Assembly: GCF_001667185.1 (NCBI RefSeq)
Contig: NZ_LZIC01000106.1
Span: 1 to 39,743, forward strand
Source: Mycobacterium sp. 852002-50816_SCH5313054-b
GTDB lineage: Bacteria > Actinomycetota > Actinomycetes > Mycobacteriales > Mycobacteriaceae
Direction: 5' to 3'
Length of the DNA stretch: 39,743 bases
The notes beneath the pieces were generated by a model that searched no databases, was not told the origin of the DNA, and saw only the letters and a list, made by a program, of their open reading frames with translations. Within the stretch, counting starts at the first letter, position 1. Each line of letters begins with the position of its first letter. The position numbers were made by a program, and so were the translations under genes. Shown here piece by piece: positions 17,340-25,542 of this stretch.

Positions 17340-17938
17340 GGTGCCTCCATTCCGTGGACGATGGTCTTGACGTAGCGGTCCAGGAGCGCCGCGCGATCCC
17401 CGAGCGCCGTTCCGCCCGTGACCAGCAACGCGAACAGCCCGGTCAGAAAGATCACCCCGAGTTCGCGCGCGTCCGCATCCCTTGGCATCCGCCGCGCGAC
17501 TTGCGCTCGAGTGATGGCGGCGATGACGAACTCGGCCAGCGGATGCTCGTCGGGCCCATCGCCGACCGGACGGGTGGAGGAGAAGTGCAGCGCCAGCATG
17601 TCCCTGAAGACGACGGGGCCCAGCCGCTTCTCGGCGGCGAGCACCTGGCGCACCAGCGAAGTGAGCATCGACATCAAATCGCCGCGGTGGTCCGCCTGGT
17701 TGGCGAGCTGCGCCACGATCTTGGCTTCCTCGTTGCGTTCGAGCTCGACCAGGACGTGCTCCTTGGTCGGGAAATGGAAATAGAACGTGCCGCGCGCGAC
17801 GCCCACGGCCGCGGCAATGGCGGCGACATCCGTGCCCGCCAGCCCGGTCCGGCCGATCTCGGCCACCGCGGCGTCGAAGAGGCGGGCCCGCGTCTGCAGC
17901 CGCTGCGCCTCCCGGGCATTGAGAACCTGCGAACCCAC
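17336..17938 (-). CDS. TetR family transcriptional regulator
   Basis: A 200-residue TetR/AcrR regulator. The N-terminal helix-turn-helix reads TRARLFDAAVAEIGRTG, GTDVAAIAAAVGVARGTFYF and HFPTKEHVL, and the variable helical ligand domain follows. GTG at 17938 (after GGTAGG) is preferred; GTG at 17962 would place the start almost on the palindrome at 17968-17982. It is first in a two-gene operon with the ferritin-like protein and divergent from the acyl-CoA dehydrogenase operon, so it may also control that nine-gene operon from the shared 160-base region. Confidence 0.92.
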   Translation of the reverse strand: MGSQVLNAREAQRLQTRARLFDAAVAEIGRTGLAGTDVAAIAAAVGVARGTFYFHFPTKEHVLVELERNEEAKIVAQLANQADHRGDLMSMLTSLVRQVLAAEKRLGPVVFRDMLALHFSSTRPVGDGPDEHPLAEFVIAAITRAQVARRMPRDADARELGVIFLTGLFALLVTGGTALGDRAALLDRYVKTIVHGMEAP

Positions 17939-17967
17939 GGCAGCAAACCTACCGAGTCTCACTGTCG

Positions 17968-17982
17968 CCTGTCAATGACGGG
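17968..17982. promoter_or_regulatory. Probable TetR operator
   Basis: CCTGTCA, A, TGACGGG is a 15-base inverted repeat with 6 of 7 positions matching. It lies about 30 bases upstream of the preferred TetR start and 120 bases upstream of the divergent acyl-CoA dehydrogenase. Position and symmetry fit a TetR-family site controlling one or both directions. Confidence 0.5.
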
Positions 17983-18100
17983 TGTCAGCGAATCGGGTAT
18001 GCCGGCGCCACGCGGCACGCCGGGCGTAACGTCAGGGCGAAATCGCGCTCGGAATTTCGCGGTGGCGTTACGCTGACGCGGCCTGATGGAAGGGGCCGGG

Positions 18101-19279
18101 ATGGATTTCGAACTCGACGCCGGGCAACGCGCTTGGTTGACCGAGGTTCGGGACTTCCTCCGCGAGAACGTCACCGCCGGATTGCGCGCCGAACTCGCGC
18201 AGCACGATCTGGAGCTGCCCGACGGCGAGGTGGCACGGTTTCGCCGCAAGATCGGCGAGAAGGGCTGGTTCGGGCTCAACTGGCCCCGCGAGTACGGGGG
18301 GCTCGGGTTGGGCGCCGTTCACCAGCACCTGCTGATGAGCGAATTCGAATACTGGGGCGTGCCCGGACCCGACCTCACGGTCACCTCGGTGGCGCCGATG
18401 ATCATGCGCCACGGCACCGAGCTGAACAAGAACGAATGGCTGCCGCCGATCGCCAGAGGCGAAATGATCTGCGCCGTGGGCTATTCCGAACCCGATGCCG
18501 GAACCGATCTGGCGAGCCTGCGCACCCGGGCGACGCTCGACGGCCAGGACTGGGTGATCAACGGCACCAAGATCTGGAACAGCGGGGCGCAGCGCGCCAC
18601 CCACGAATGGCTGTGCGTGCGAACGGATCCGAATACGGTGCGCCACAAGGGCATTTCGGTGATCATCGTGCCGATCGAGAGCAAGGGCGTGGAGATCCGC
18701 CCGCTGTACGCGTGGTCGGGCTATCGCACCAACGAGGTGCACTTTCGCGACGTGCGGGTCCCGGTCACCAATCTGATCGGCGAAGTCGATCGGGGGTGGA
18801 CCTATATCACCGGCGCGCTCGACCTGGAACGCGGCGCGCTGACCAACGCGGGCGACCTGCGCCGCGCCGTCGACGACTTGCGCGAACTCGCGCGGAGCCC
18901 GCGGCGGGACGGGACGGTGCCCGAACACGACCCGGCGCTGCGGCGCCGCCTGGCGCTCGCCGAGGCCGACGTGGAGGTGGCCACGCTGATGGGCTACGAG
19001 GCCGCATCGATCCTGGACGGCGGCGTTATTCCCACCGTCGAGGTCAGCGTGGAGAAGGTCTTCACCAGCGAGCTGCGTCAGCGCATCGCCGACCTGGCGC
19101 TCGATCTGCTGGGACCCGACGGCCTGCTCGCGCATCGCGGCCGGGACGCGCCGCTGTCCGGCAAGTTCGAACGGCTGTACCGGGCCGCCCCGTTGATGCG
19201 TTTCGGCGGGGGCACCAACGAAGTCCTGCGCGACATCATCGCCCAGCGCGGCCACGGAATGCCCTCGTATGGACGTTAG
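18101..19279 (+). CDS. Acyl-CoA dehydrogenase (FadE), first subunit of a pair
   Basis: A 392-residue acyl-CoA dehydrogenase that would introduce an alpha,beta double bond in a CoA ester with FAD. Family features are GWFGLNWPREYGGLG near residue 70, the middle-domain ICAVGYSEPDAGTDLASLR, WVINGTKIWNSGA, and the C-terminal RFGGGTNEVLRDIIAQRG. The ATG at 18101 follows AAGGGG by 8 bases and is preferred over 18086. It overlaps the next gene by 11 bases. Pairs of adjacent, unequal FadE genes usually form heteromeric alpha2beta2 enzymes in actinobacterial steroid side-chain degradation (ChsE1-ChsE2 type), which is the likely arrangement here. Confidence 0.92.
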   Translation: MDFELDAGQRAWLTEVRDFLRENVTAGLRAELAQHDLELPDGEVARFRRKIGEKGWFGLNWPREYGGLGLGAVHQHLLMSEFEYWGVPGPDLTVTSVAPMIMRHGTELNKNEWLPPIARGEMICAVGYSEPDAGTDLASLRTRATLDGQDWVINGTKIWNSGAQRATHEWLCVRTDPNTVRHKGISVIIVPIESKGVEIRPLYAWSGYRTNEVHFRDVRVPVTNLIGEVDRGWTYITGALDLERGALTNAGDLRRAVDDLRELARSPRRDGTVPEHDPALRRRLALAEADVEVATLMGYEAASILDGGVIPTVEVSVEKVFTSELRQRIADLALDLLGPDGLLAHRGRDAPLSGKFERLYRAAPLMRFGGGTNEVLRDIIAQRGHGMPSYGR

Positions 19280-20390
19280 GCCCAGCGCGGAGCGGCGCGA
19301 GTTCGCCTCGATGTTGCGCGCGCTGCTGTCGGCGGAGAGCACCGTCGGGCTGGTGCGCGGGCTGCACGAACCCGGCGCCGACCGAACCACCCCGGCGCTG
19401 TGGAAGGCGTTGGCCGACGCCGGTGTTTTCGGGCTTGCCATTGCCGAGCGGTACGGCGGCTCCGGTGGCTCCCTGGAGGATCTCGCCGTCTTCTACACGG
19501 AGGCCGGTCGCGCCCTGTGCCCGACGACGGTGCACAGTTCCGTTGCGGCCGCGCTGGCGATCGATCAGCTGGCCCCGCCGGAGGCCAAGGACAGCTGGCT
19601 GCCGCCGCTGACAAACGGAACCAATCGCGGCACGACGGCGCTGTGGAACGCCCGCGACGCCGCCGTCGTCTCGCCGGCGCTGTCGGCCGACCCCGGCTCG
19701 GGGGGCGCCTGGCGTCTCGCCGGCACCGCGGACTACGTCGCCGACGCCGACGTCGCCGACCTCATCGTGGTGTCGGCGGCCGCCCCCGGGCGAACGCTCG
19801 CCTTCGTCGCGGACGCGCACGCGGCCGGGGTCACCGCGGAGCCGCTGGCCATGGCGGGCGGTCACCGGGCGTTCACCGTGCGCTTCGAGGAGGTAGTCGT
19901 TGAGGCCGGCGCGTTGCTCGGTGAGGCCGACCGGCCGGCGCTGCGGCGCGTCGCGAACACGGCGGTGGCGCTCGGCTCGGTCGACCTGGTCGGCGTCGGC
20001 GAGGCGGTGCTGGATCGCACCGTTGAGTACACCAAGCTGCGTCACCAGTTCGGCCGCCCGATCGCGTCCTTCCAGGCGGCGCAGCACCTGGTCGCCAACA
20101 TGCATATCGCCCTGGCCGCCGCGCGATTGGCGGCGCATTCGGCGATCTTCTGGCTGGCACGCGGCCGGCCGGCGAGCAGGGAAACGGCGATCGCGCGGAT
20201 GCGCGCCGCCACCGCGGCCAGGCTGATCACCCAAGACGCCCACCAATTGCACGGCGGGATGGGCTACGTCACCGAGACCGACCTGCACCTGTGGAGCGAG
20301 CGGGCGCGGCTGGGCTCGACGCTCGGCGGCGGATCCGACGTCGCCGCGGCATGGCTGGAAGAAACCTTGGAGGAAACTGCCGGTGGATGA
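19269..20390 (+). CDS. Acyl-CoA dehydrogenase (FadE), second subunit of a pair
   Basis: A 373-residue, divergent acyl-CoA dehydrogenase. It has the N-terminal FGLAIAERYGGSGGSLED segment, a shortened middle domain lacking the usual T-E-P-x-A-G-S-D loop, and the C-terminal domain RHQFGRPIASFQAAQH and QLHGGMGYVTETDLHLW. Loss of standard motifs in the middle domain fits the partner subunit in heteromeric enzymes, where FAD and catalytic residues are shared between subunits. It overlaps both neighbours (11 and 8 bases), which implies balanced translation. Confidence 0.9.
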   Translation: MDVRPSAERREFASMLRALLSAESTVGLVRGLHEPGADRTTPALWKALADAGVFGLAIAERYGGSGGSLEDLAVFYTEAGRALCPTTVHSSVAAALAIDQLAPPEAKDSWLPPLTNGTNRGTTALWNARDAAVVSPALSADPGSGGAWRLAGTADYVADADVADLIVVSAAAPGRTLAFVADAHAAGVTAEPLAMAGGHRAFTVRFEEVVVEAGALLGEADRPALRRVANTAVALGSVDLVGVGEAVLDRTVEYTKLRHQFGRPIASFQAAQHLVANMHIALAAARLAAHSAIFWLARGRPASRETAIARMRAATAARLITQDAHQLHGGMGYVTETDLHLWSERARLGSTLGGGSDVAAAWLEETLEETAGG

Positions 20391-20883
20391 GGACTCTTTG
20401 ATCGACGCCGAATCGGCATCGCGGGTGGGCACCGTCGCCGCGTCGGCGACGGGGGAAGTGAACCGACGGGACTGGCAGCGCTGGGCGGCGGCCGCCGGTG
20501 ACCACAACCCGCTCTGGTTCGACCCGGAATACGCCCGCACCAACGGGTTTCGCGACATCATCTGTCCCCCGCTGTTCCTGCAATACGCCGTACTCGGCGT
20601 TACTCACCTCGAGGCGCTGCGGCCCGACGGGTCCTCCGGCGCGGTCTCCGGCAGCCTCGCGTTTCCCCGCGCCCCCAAGCGGATGGCCGGCGGGGAGAGC
20701 TTCACCTTCCACCTGCCGGCCTACCACCGCGACGAAATCGAGATGATCCGCACCATCGAGTCCATCGCCGAAAAGCGGGGCCGCTCTGGCATATTCGTCC
20801 TGGTCACCTGGCACACGGTCTATCGCAACCAGAACCGCGAATTGCTCGCCGAAGCCTCGACCTCGATGATCGCCCGTCCCTAG
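20383..20883 (+). CDS. FAS1/MaoC-like hotdog dehydratase
   Basis: A 166-residue hotdog-fold protein of the FAS1-like dehydratase/MaoC N-terminal type. The VNRRDWQRWAAAAGDHNPLW segment followed by FDPEYA, and PPLFLQYAVLGV, are typical. The GTG start has GGAGG about 8 bases before it. It lies 7 bases ahead of a second MaoC protein, and the pair would hydrate the enoyl-CoA made by the FadE pair. It corresponds to the N-terminal half of ChsH2 of the cholesterol igr operon, which in that operon is fused to a DUF35 domain; here it is separate. Confidence 0.82.
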   Translation: MDEDSLIDAESASRVGTVAASATGEVNRRDWQRWAAAAGDHNPLWFDPEYARTNGFRDIICPPLFLQYAVLGVTHLEALRPDGSSGAVSGSLAFPRAPKRMAGGESFTFHLPAYHRDEIEMIRTIESIAEKRGRSGIFVLVTWHTVYRNQNRELLAEASTSMIARP

Positions 20884-20890
20884 GAGCACG

Positions 20891-21337
20891 ATGACCGACC
20901 AGCAGGTGTTCTATGACGACATCGCCGTCGGCGACCACATGCCCACGCTGACCGTCACCGTCGACGAGACGCAGCTCTTCTTCTTCAGCGCCGCGACCTA
21001 CAACGGCCACCGCATTCACTACGACAAGGAGTGGGCCCGCACGGTGGAAGGCTACGACGACGTGTTGGTGCAGGGCCCGCTGCAGGCCGCGCTGCTGGCC
21101 CGCGCGATCGGCGACTGGATCGGCGGGCGCGGCCGCCTGGTGTCCTTCTCGGTGCAGAACCGGGCCGTCGCGTATGCCGGCCAGCCACTCAGCTTCGGCG
21201 GCGAGGTCACCGGCAAGCGCCTCGGCGAAACCGGCGCGGGGCTGGTGGATCTCGAGATCTCCGGCCGCCGCGACGCCACCCTGCTGATGCCCGGGACCGC
21301 GACGGTCGAGCTGCCCCGACGCGGAACGCCGTCGTGA
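20891..21337 (+). CDS. MaoC family enoyl-CoA hydratase
   Basis: A 148-residue hotdog-fold hydratase. The motif FFSAATYNGHRIHYD near residue 35 resembles the hydratase-2 active-site segment, and LVQGPLQAALLARAI follows. AGGAG precedes the ATG by 4 bases. It should add water to an enoyl-CoA, probably as a heteromer with the preceding protein (as ChsH1 with ChsH2). Its stop overlaps the thiolase-fold gene's GTG (GTGA). Confidence 0.88.
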   Translation: MTDQQVFYDDIAVGDHMPTLTVTVDETQLFFFSAATYNGHRIHYDKEWARTVEGYDDVLVQGPLQAALLARAIGDWIGGRGRLVSFSVQNRAVAYAGQPLSFGGEVTGKRLGETGAGLVDLEISGRRDATLLMPGTATVELPRRGTPS

Positions 21338-22536
21338 CGGGGCTGCGCGGCGAGGCGGCCGTCATCGGCATCGCCGAGCTGCCCGCCGAACGGCGGCCCA
21401 CCGGCCCCCCGCGATTCACCCTCGACCAGTACGCGCTGCTGGCGAAGCTGGTCATCGAGGACGCCGGCGTCGACCCGGCGTGCGTCAACGGCCTGCTCAC
21501 CCACGGCGTGGCCGAATCCGCGATGTTCGCGCCCGCCACGCTGTGCGAATACCTGGGCCTGGCATTGGATTTCGGGGAACGCGTCGACCTGGGCGGAGCC
21601 ACCTCGGCGGGAATGATCTGGCGGGCGGCCGCCGCGGTGGAGCTGGGCATCTGCGACGCGGTGCTGGCGGTGGTCCCCGGTTCGGCGGCGCAGCCGCAAT
21701 CCGACAGACGACCGCCGCCCACCCCGAATTGGTATGGGGCATCGTCGAACAACTATGGGTCACCCCAGGCCGAGTTCGAGATCCCGTACGGCAACGTCGG
21801 CCAGAACGCGCCCTACGCCCAGATCGCCCAGCGCTACGCCGCCGAGTTCGGCTACGATCCCGCCGCCGTGGCCAAGATCGCGGTCGACCAGCGCACCAAC
21901 GCGGGTGCGCATCCGGGCGCGGTCTTCCATGGCAGCCCGATCACGGTCGACGACGTCCTGGCCAGCCCGATGATCGCCGATCCCATCCACATGCTCGAGA
22001 CGGTGATGCGGGTGCACGGGGGAGCCGGGGTGCTGATCGCCAGCGCCGCCGTCGCGCGGCGAAGCCGCCATCGCCCGGTGTGGATCAAGGGTTTCGGTGA
22101 GCACATCGCGTTCAAGACCCCCACCTACGCCGAGGACCTGTTGCACACCCCGATCGCCCGCGCGGCCGACAGGGCGTTCGCGATGGCCGGGCTGGGCCGC
22201 TCCGACGTCGATGTCGCGTCGATCTACGACTGCTACACCATCACAGTGTTGATGAGCCTGGAAGACGCCGGCTTCTGCGCCAAAGGCGAAGGCATGTCGT
22301 GGGTTACCGAACACGACCTGACCCACCGCGGCGACTTCCCGCTCAACACCGCGGGCGGTCAACTGTCCTTCGGCCAGGCCGGGATGGCCGGCGGCATGCA
22401 CCACGTGGTCGACGCGGCGCGCCAGATCATGGGGAGGGCCGGTGACGCGCAGGTGCGCGACTGCCACACGGGGTTTGTCACCGGCAACGGCGGCATCATG
22501 AGCGAGCAGGTCGCGCTGCTCCTGCGGGGGGATTAG
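21334..22536 (+). CDS. Ltp2-like thiolase-fold protein lacking the nucleophilic Cys
   Basis: A 400-residue thiolase-superfamily protein of the SCP-x/Ltp type. The GTG at 21334 overlaps the preceding stop, and the reading frame's upstream extension is not used. Where thiolases carry the acyl-accepting Cys, this protein reads GGATSAGM (residues 87-94). The usual GHPxGA block is changed to AGGQLSFGQAGMAGGM, and the late Cys region reads VTGNGGIMSEQ. Two tyrosines are seen in IYDCYTITVL. In cholesterol degradation Ltp2 lacks this Cys and acts, with a DUF35 partner, as a retro-aldolase that releases a short chain. The following DUF35 gene supports that type of role here, so annotation as an acetyl-CoA acetyltransferase would be misleading. 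Confidence 0.85.
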   Translation: MTGLRGEAAVIGIAELPAERRPTGPPRFTLDQYALLAKLVIEDAGVDPACVNGLLTHGVAESAMFAPATLCEYLGLALDFGERVDLGGATSAGMIWRAAAAVELGICDAVLAVVPGSAAQPQSDRRPPPTPNWYGASSNNYGSPQAEFEIPYGNVGQNAPYAQIAQRYAAEFGYDPAAVAKIAVDQRTNAGAHPGAVFHGSPITVDDVLASPMIADPIHMLETVMRVHGGAGVLIASAAVARRSRHRPVWIKGFGEHIAFKTPTYAEDLLHTPIARAADRAFAMAGLGRSDVDVASIYDCYTITVLMSLEDAGFCAKGEGMSWVTEHDLTHRGDFPLNTAGGQLSFGQAGMAGGMHHVVDAARQIMGRAGDAQVRDCHTGFVTGNGGIMSEQVALLLRGD

Positions 22537-22538
22537 CG

Positions 22539-22943
22539 GTGCGGGCCGACTATCCCGTTCCCGAGCCCACCCCGGTCTCCCGGCCCTTTTGGGACGGCCT
22601 GGCGCGGCACCGCATCGTCGTGCAGTATTCGCCGTCGGTGGGGCGTTACGTCTTCTATCCCCGGACCCTGGCGCCGGGTTCGCTCGCCGACGACCTGGAG
22701 TGGCGCGAAATCGATGGGGCGGGAACGTTGTACACCTACACCGTGGCGCGCAGACCCACCGGCCCGCCGTGGGCGGACGCGGTGCCGCAGCTGCTCGCGG
22801 TGGTGCAATGGGACGCCGGGCCACGCATCAGCACCGAATTGGTGGAGGTCGACCCGGCCGACATCCGAATCGGAATGCGGGTGACGCCGGTGTTCTACGA
22901 TCTTGACAGCGGAATCACCTTGCTGAAGTACCGGCCGGCGTGA
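22539..22943 (+). CDS. DUF35 / OB-fold protein without zinc-ribbon cysteines
   Basis: A 134-residue DUF35 (OB-fold, acyl-CoA-associated) protein. The N-terminal rubredoxin-like ribbon normally carries two C-x2-C pairs around a YPR motif. Here the corresponding positions appear to be Ser31, Val34, Ala45 and Ser48 (QYSPSVGRYVFYPRTLAPGS). The C-terminal OB fold is normal: GTLYTYTVARRP and STELVEVDPADIRIGMRV. DUF35 proteins pair with Cys-less or Ltp-type thiolases; this one follows its presumed partner by 2 bases, with GGGGGA before the GTG. It overlaps an alternative start of the esterase gene. Confidence 0.85.
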   Translation: MRADYPVPEPTPVSRPFWDGLARHRIVVQYSPSVGRYVFYPRTLAPGSLADDLEWREIDGAGTLYTYTVARRPTGPPWADAVPQLLAVVQWDAGPRISTELVEVDPADIRIGMRVTPVFYDLDSGITLLKYRPA

Positions 22944-22972
22944 CCGGCGCAACGGTGCGGGCGGAGGCGCAC

Positions 22973-23938
22973 ATGGACCATGGCATTGACGCCATCGACG
23001 ACACGGTGCGGGCGATGTTGCGCGAGTTGAACGCCGGATTTCCCCGCGTCGAGACGATGACGGGTCCCGAGGCGCGGGCCGCCGTCGCCGCGCGGCGGGT
23101 CCCCGCCAACAACATCGACGACGTCCGCAACACCATCGACCACACGGTCCCGGGACCCGGGGGTGCCATCCCCGTGCGGATCTACCACCCGCACGGCGAC
23201 CTCGGACACCGCCCCGGCATCGTGTTCTACCACGGCGGCGGATTCGTCTTCTGCGACATCGAATCCCACGACGGCTTCTGCCGGGCCCTGGCGCGCGGCA
23301 GCCAGGCCGTCGTCGTGTCCGTCGGGTATCGGCTGGCGCCCGAGCACCCCGCACCCGCGGCAGCCCTCGACGCTTTCGCCGCCTTCCGCTGGGTGATCGA
23401 ACACGCGGACGGCCTCGGCATCGACGCGACGCGGACCGCGGTCGCCGGCGACAGCGCCGGGGGGAACCTCGCGGCGGTCACCGCGATCCTGTGCCGCGAA
23501 CGAGGCGTCGCCCGGCCCGCCGCCCAGCTGTTGCTGTACCCGACCGTCGACCCCTCATTCGACACGGACAGCTACCACCTCTACGGCGCCGGGTACGTCA
23601 ACACCCGGGCCGCGATGCAGTGGTATTGGCGTCAATACCTCGGCGGTGAGCGGCTTTTCGATCCCCCCTGGCTGGTTGCGCCGGCGCGCGCGGACAGTTT
23701 CGCGGACCTACCGGCGGCGGTGGTCGTGACCGCCGGCCTGGACCCGTTGCACAGCGAGGGACGCGATTACGCGCGCCGCCTGCGCAACGCGGGCGCGCGA
23801 GTCGTGCACCGCGATTTCCCCGGATTGTTCCACGGCTTCATGACGATTCAGTCCTTCCCGCCGGCCACCTCGGCGCGCGAGCTGGTGTGCCGCGATCTGC
23901 GGGACTTGCTGGACCTCGCTCGGTGCGAGTCGAAATGA
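22973..23938 (+). CDS. Alpha/beta hydrolase of the HSL (Lip) esterase family
   Basis: A 321-residue HSL-type esterase/lipase. HGGGF (FYHGGGFVF) gives the oxyanion hole, GDSAGGNL the nucleophile, GLDPLHSEG the acid and FPGLFHGF the His. ATG 22973 has GGAGG 5 bases upstream and is preferred over the GTG at 22940, which overlaps the DUF35 stop. It lies directly before the monooxygenase gene with an ATGA overlap. A likely role is hydrolysis of the ester or lactone formed by that Baeyer-Villiger-type enzyme, an arrangement known from ketone degradation; this pairing is inference. Confidence 0.9.
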   Translation: MDHGIDAIDDTVRAMLRELNAGFPRVETMTGPEARAAVAARRVPANNIDDVRNTIDHTVPGPGGAIPVRIYHPHGDLGHRPGIVFYHGGGFVFCDIESHDGFCRALARGSQAVVVSVGYRLAPEHPAPAAALDAFAAFRWVIEHADGLGIDATRTAVAGDSAGGNLAAVTAILCRERGVARPAAQLLLYPTVDPSFDTDSYHLYGAGYVNTRAAMQWYWRQYLGGERLFDPPWLVAPARADSFADLPAAVVVTAGLDPLHSEGRDYARRLRNAGARVVHRDFPGLFHGFMTIQSFPPATSARELVCRDLRDLLDLARCESK

Positions 23939-25542
23939 CCGATACCGACGTCATCGTCATCGGCGCGGGATTCGCCGGGCTCTACGCCGTGCGCCGGGCC
24001 GTCTCGGCGGGCCTGTCGGTGATCGGCATCGAGGCGGCCCCCGACGTGGGTGGCACCTGGTACTGGAACCGGTACCCGGGCGCGCGGTGCGACGTCGAAA
24101 GCGTCGACTACTCCTACTCATTCGACGAAGCGCTGCAGCAGAGCTGGACGTGGAGCGAACGTTTCGCCGCGCAGCCGGAGATCCTGGCCTATCTTCGCCA
24201 CGTGGCCGATCGATTCGATCTGCGCCGCCACTACCGGTTCGGCGTCGACGTGATCGGCGCGGAATTCGACGGGGCGGCAGGCTGGCGCGTGCGCACCCGT
24301 GATGTTTCGGAGGTCGGCGAGACGCACACCGCGCAGTTTCTCGTCTGCGCGACGGGCTGCCTGTCGGCGGTCAACCGTCCCGATATCCCCGGCCTCGACG
24401 ACTTTGCCGGCGAGGTGTACTTCACAGCGGCGTGGCCACGCGAGGAGCCCGACCTGCGGGGCAAGCGGGTAGGGCTGATCGGCACGGGTTCGTCTGGCAT
24501 TCAAGCGGTTCCGGTCATCGCAGGCCAGGCCGAGCGGCTCGTGGTGTTTCAGCGATCGGCGAATTACAGCATCCCGATGCCCAACCGCCCATGGTCGGCG
24601 ACCGAACAGCGACGGATCCGCGAGGAGTACCCCGAGCGGCGCCGGCTGTCGGCCTACGCGTCGGCCGGCACGCCGCATGGCACCTATCCCAAGAAGGCGC
24701 TCGAAGCCGACCCCCACGAGCGGATCGAAGCCCTGTGGCGGCGCTGGCGCGAGGGCGGTGTGCTGTTCGCCAAGACCTTCCCCGACCAGAACTCCGACCC
24801 GGCCGCCAATGCCGTCGCGCGGGAGTTCGCGGAGGAGCGCATCCGCGAGATCGTCCACGACCCCGTCGTCGCCGCGGACTTGATCCCGGTCGACCACCCG
24901 ATCGGGACGAAGCGAATCTGCACCGACGCCGGTTATTACGCGACCTTCAACCGCGACAACGTCCGGCTGGTGAACCTGCGCCGCGAGCCCATCGACGCGA
25001 TCGTCCCCGAGGGAGTGCGAACCGGTGCCGCGACCTATCCCTGCGACGTGCTCGTCTTTGCGACCGGGTTCGACGCGCTGACCGGCGCGCTGACCCGCAT
25101 CGACCCGAAGGGGCCCAGGGGAGACCGGCTGCGCGACATCTGGGCGGACGGCCCCGTGACTTTTCTGGGCCTGATGGTCCCCGGCCTGCCAAACCTGTTC
25201 ACTATCAGCGGTCCCGGCAGCCCGTCCGTGCTGGCCAACATGGTGCTGCACGCCGAGGTTCAGGTCGACTGGGTCATCGAGCTGATGTTGACGGCCCGTC
25301 GCCTCGGCGTGCACGAGGTCGAACCCCGCCGCGACGCCGCCGACGCATGGACCGACCACGTCGCGCAGGCCGCCGAGCAGACGCTGTTTCCGAAAGCGAC
25401 ATCCTCGTGGTATCTGGGCGCCAACATCGAGGGCAAGAAACGGATCTTCATGCCCTACGCCGGGGGATTCGGCACCTACCGCCGGCATTGCGAAGCGGTG
25501 GCCGATCAGAACTACGCCGGATTGGTCCTGACCACCTTATGA
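23935..25542 (+). CDS. Baeyer-Villiger-type flavin monooxygenase, altered fingerprint
   Basis: A 535-residue class B flavin monooxygenase. FAD motif GAGFAG is at residues 10-15, GGTWYWNRYPGARCD at 39-53 and the NADPH motif GTGSSG further on. TKRICTDAGYYATFNRDNV is also conserved. The type I Baeyer-Villiger fingerprint FxGxxxHxxxWP reads FAGEVYFTAAWP at residues 157-168: the His is Phe163 (TTC at 24421-24423). The ATG at 23935 overlaps the esterase stop (ATGA). It probably inserts oxygen next to a ketone, making an ester for the neighbouring esterase, or acts as an N-oxide/other monooxygenase if the His change has altered the chemistry. Confidence 0.88.
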   Translation: MTDTDVIVIGAGFAGLYAVRRAVSAGLSVIGIEAAPDVGGTWYWNRYPGARCDVESVDYSYSFDEALQQSWTWSERFAAQPEILAYLRHVADRFDLRRHYRFGVDVIGAEFDGAAGWRVRTRDVSEVGETHTAQFLVCATGCLSAVNRPDIPGLDDFAGEVYFTAAWPREEPDLRGKRVGLIGTGSSGIQAVPVIAGQAERLVVFQRSANYSIPMPNRPWSATEQRRIREEYPERRRLSAYASAGTPHGTYPKKALEADPHERIEALWRRWREGGVLFAKTFPDQNSDPAANAVAREFAEERIREIVHDPVVAADLIPVDHPIGTKRICTDAGYYATFNRDNVRLVNLRREPIDAIVPEGVRTGAATYPCDVLVFATGFDALTGALTRIDPKGPRGDRLRDIWADGPVTFLGLMVPGLPNLFTISGPGSPSVLANMVLHAEVQVDWVIELMLTARRLGVHEVEPRRDAADAWTDHVAQAAEQTLFPKATSSWYLGANIEGKKRIFMPYAGGFGTYRRHCEAVADQNYAGLVLTTL

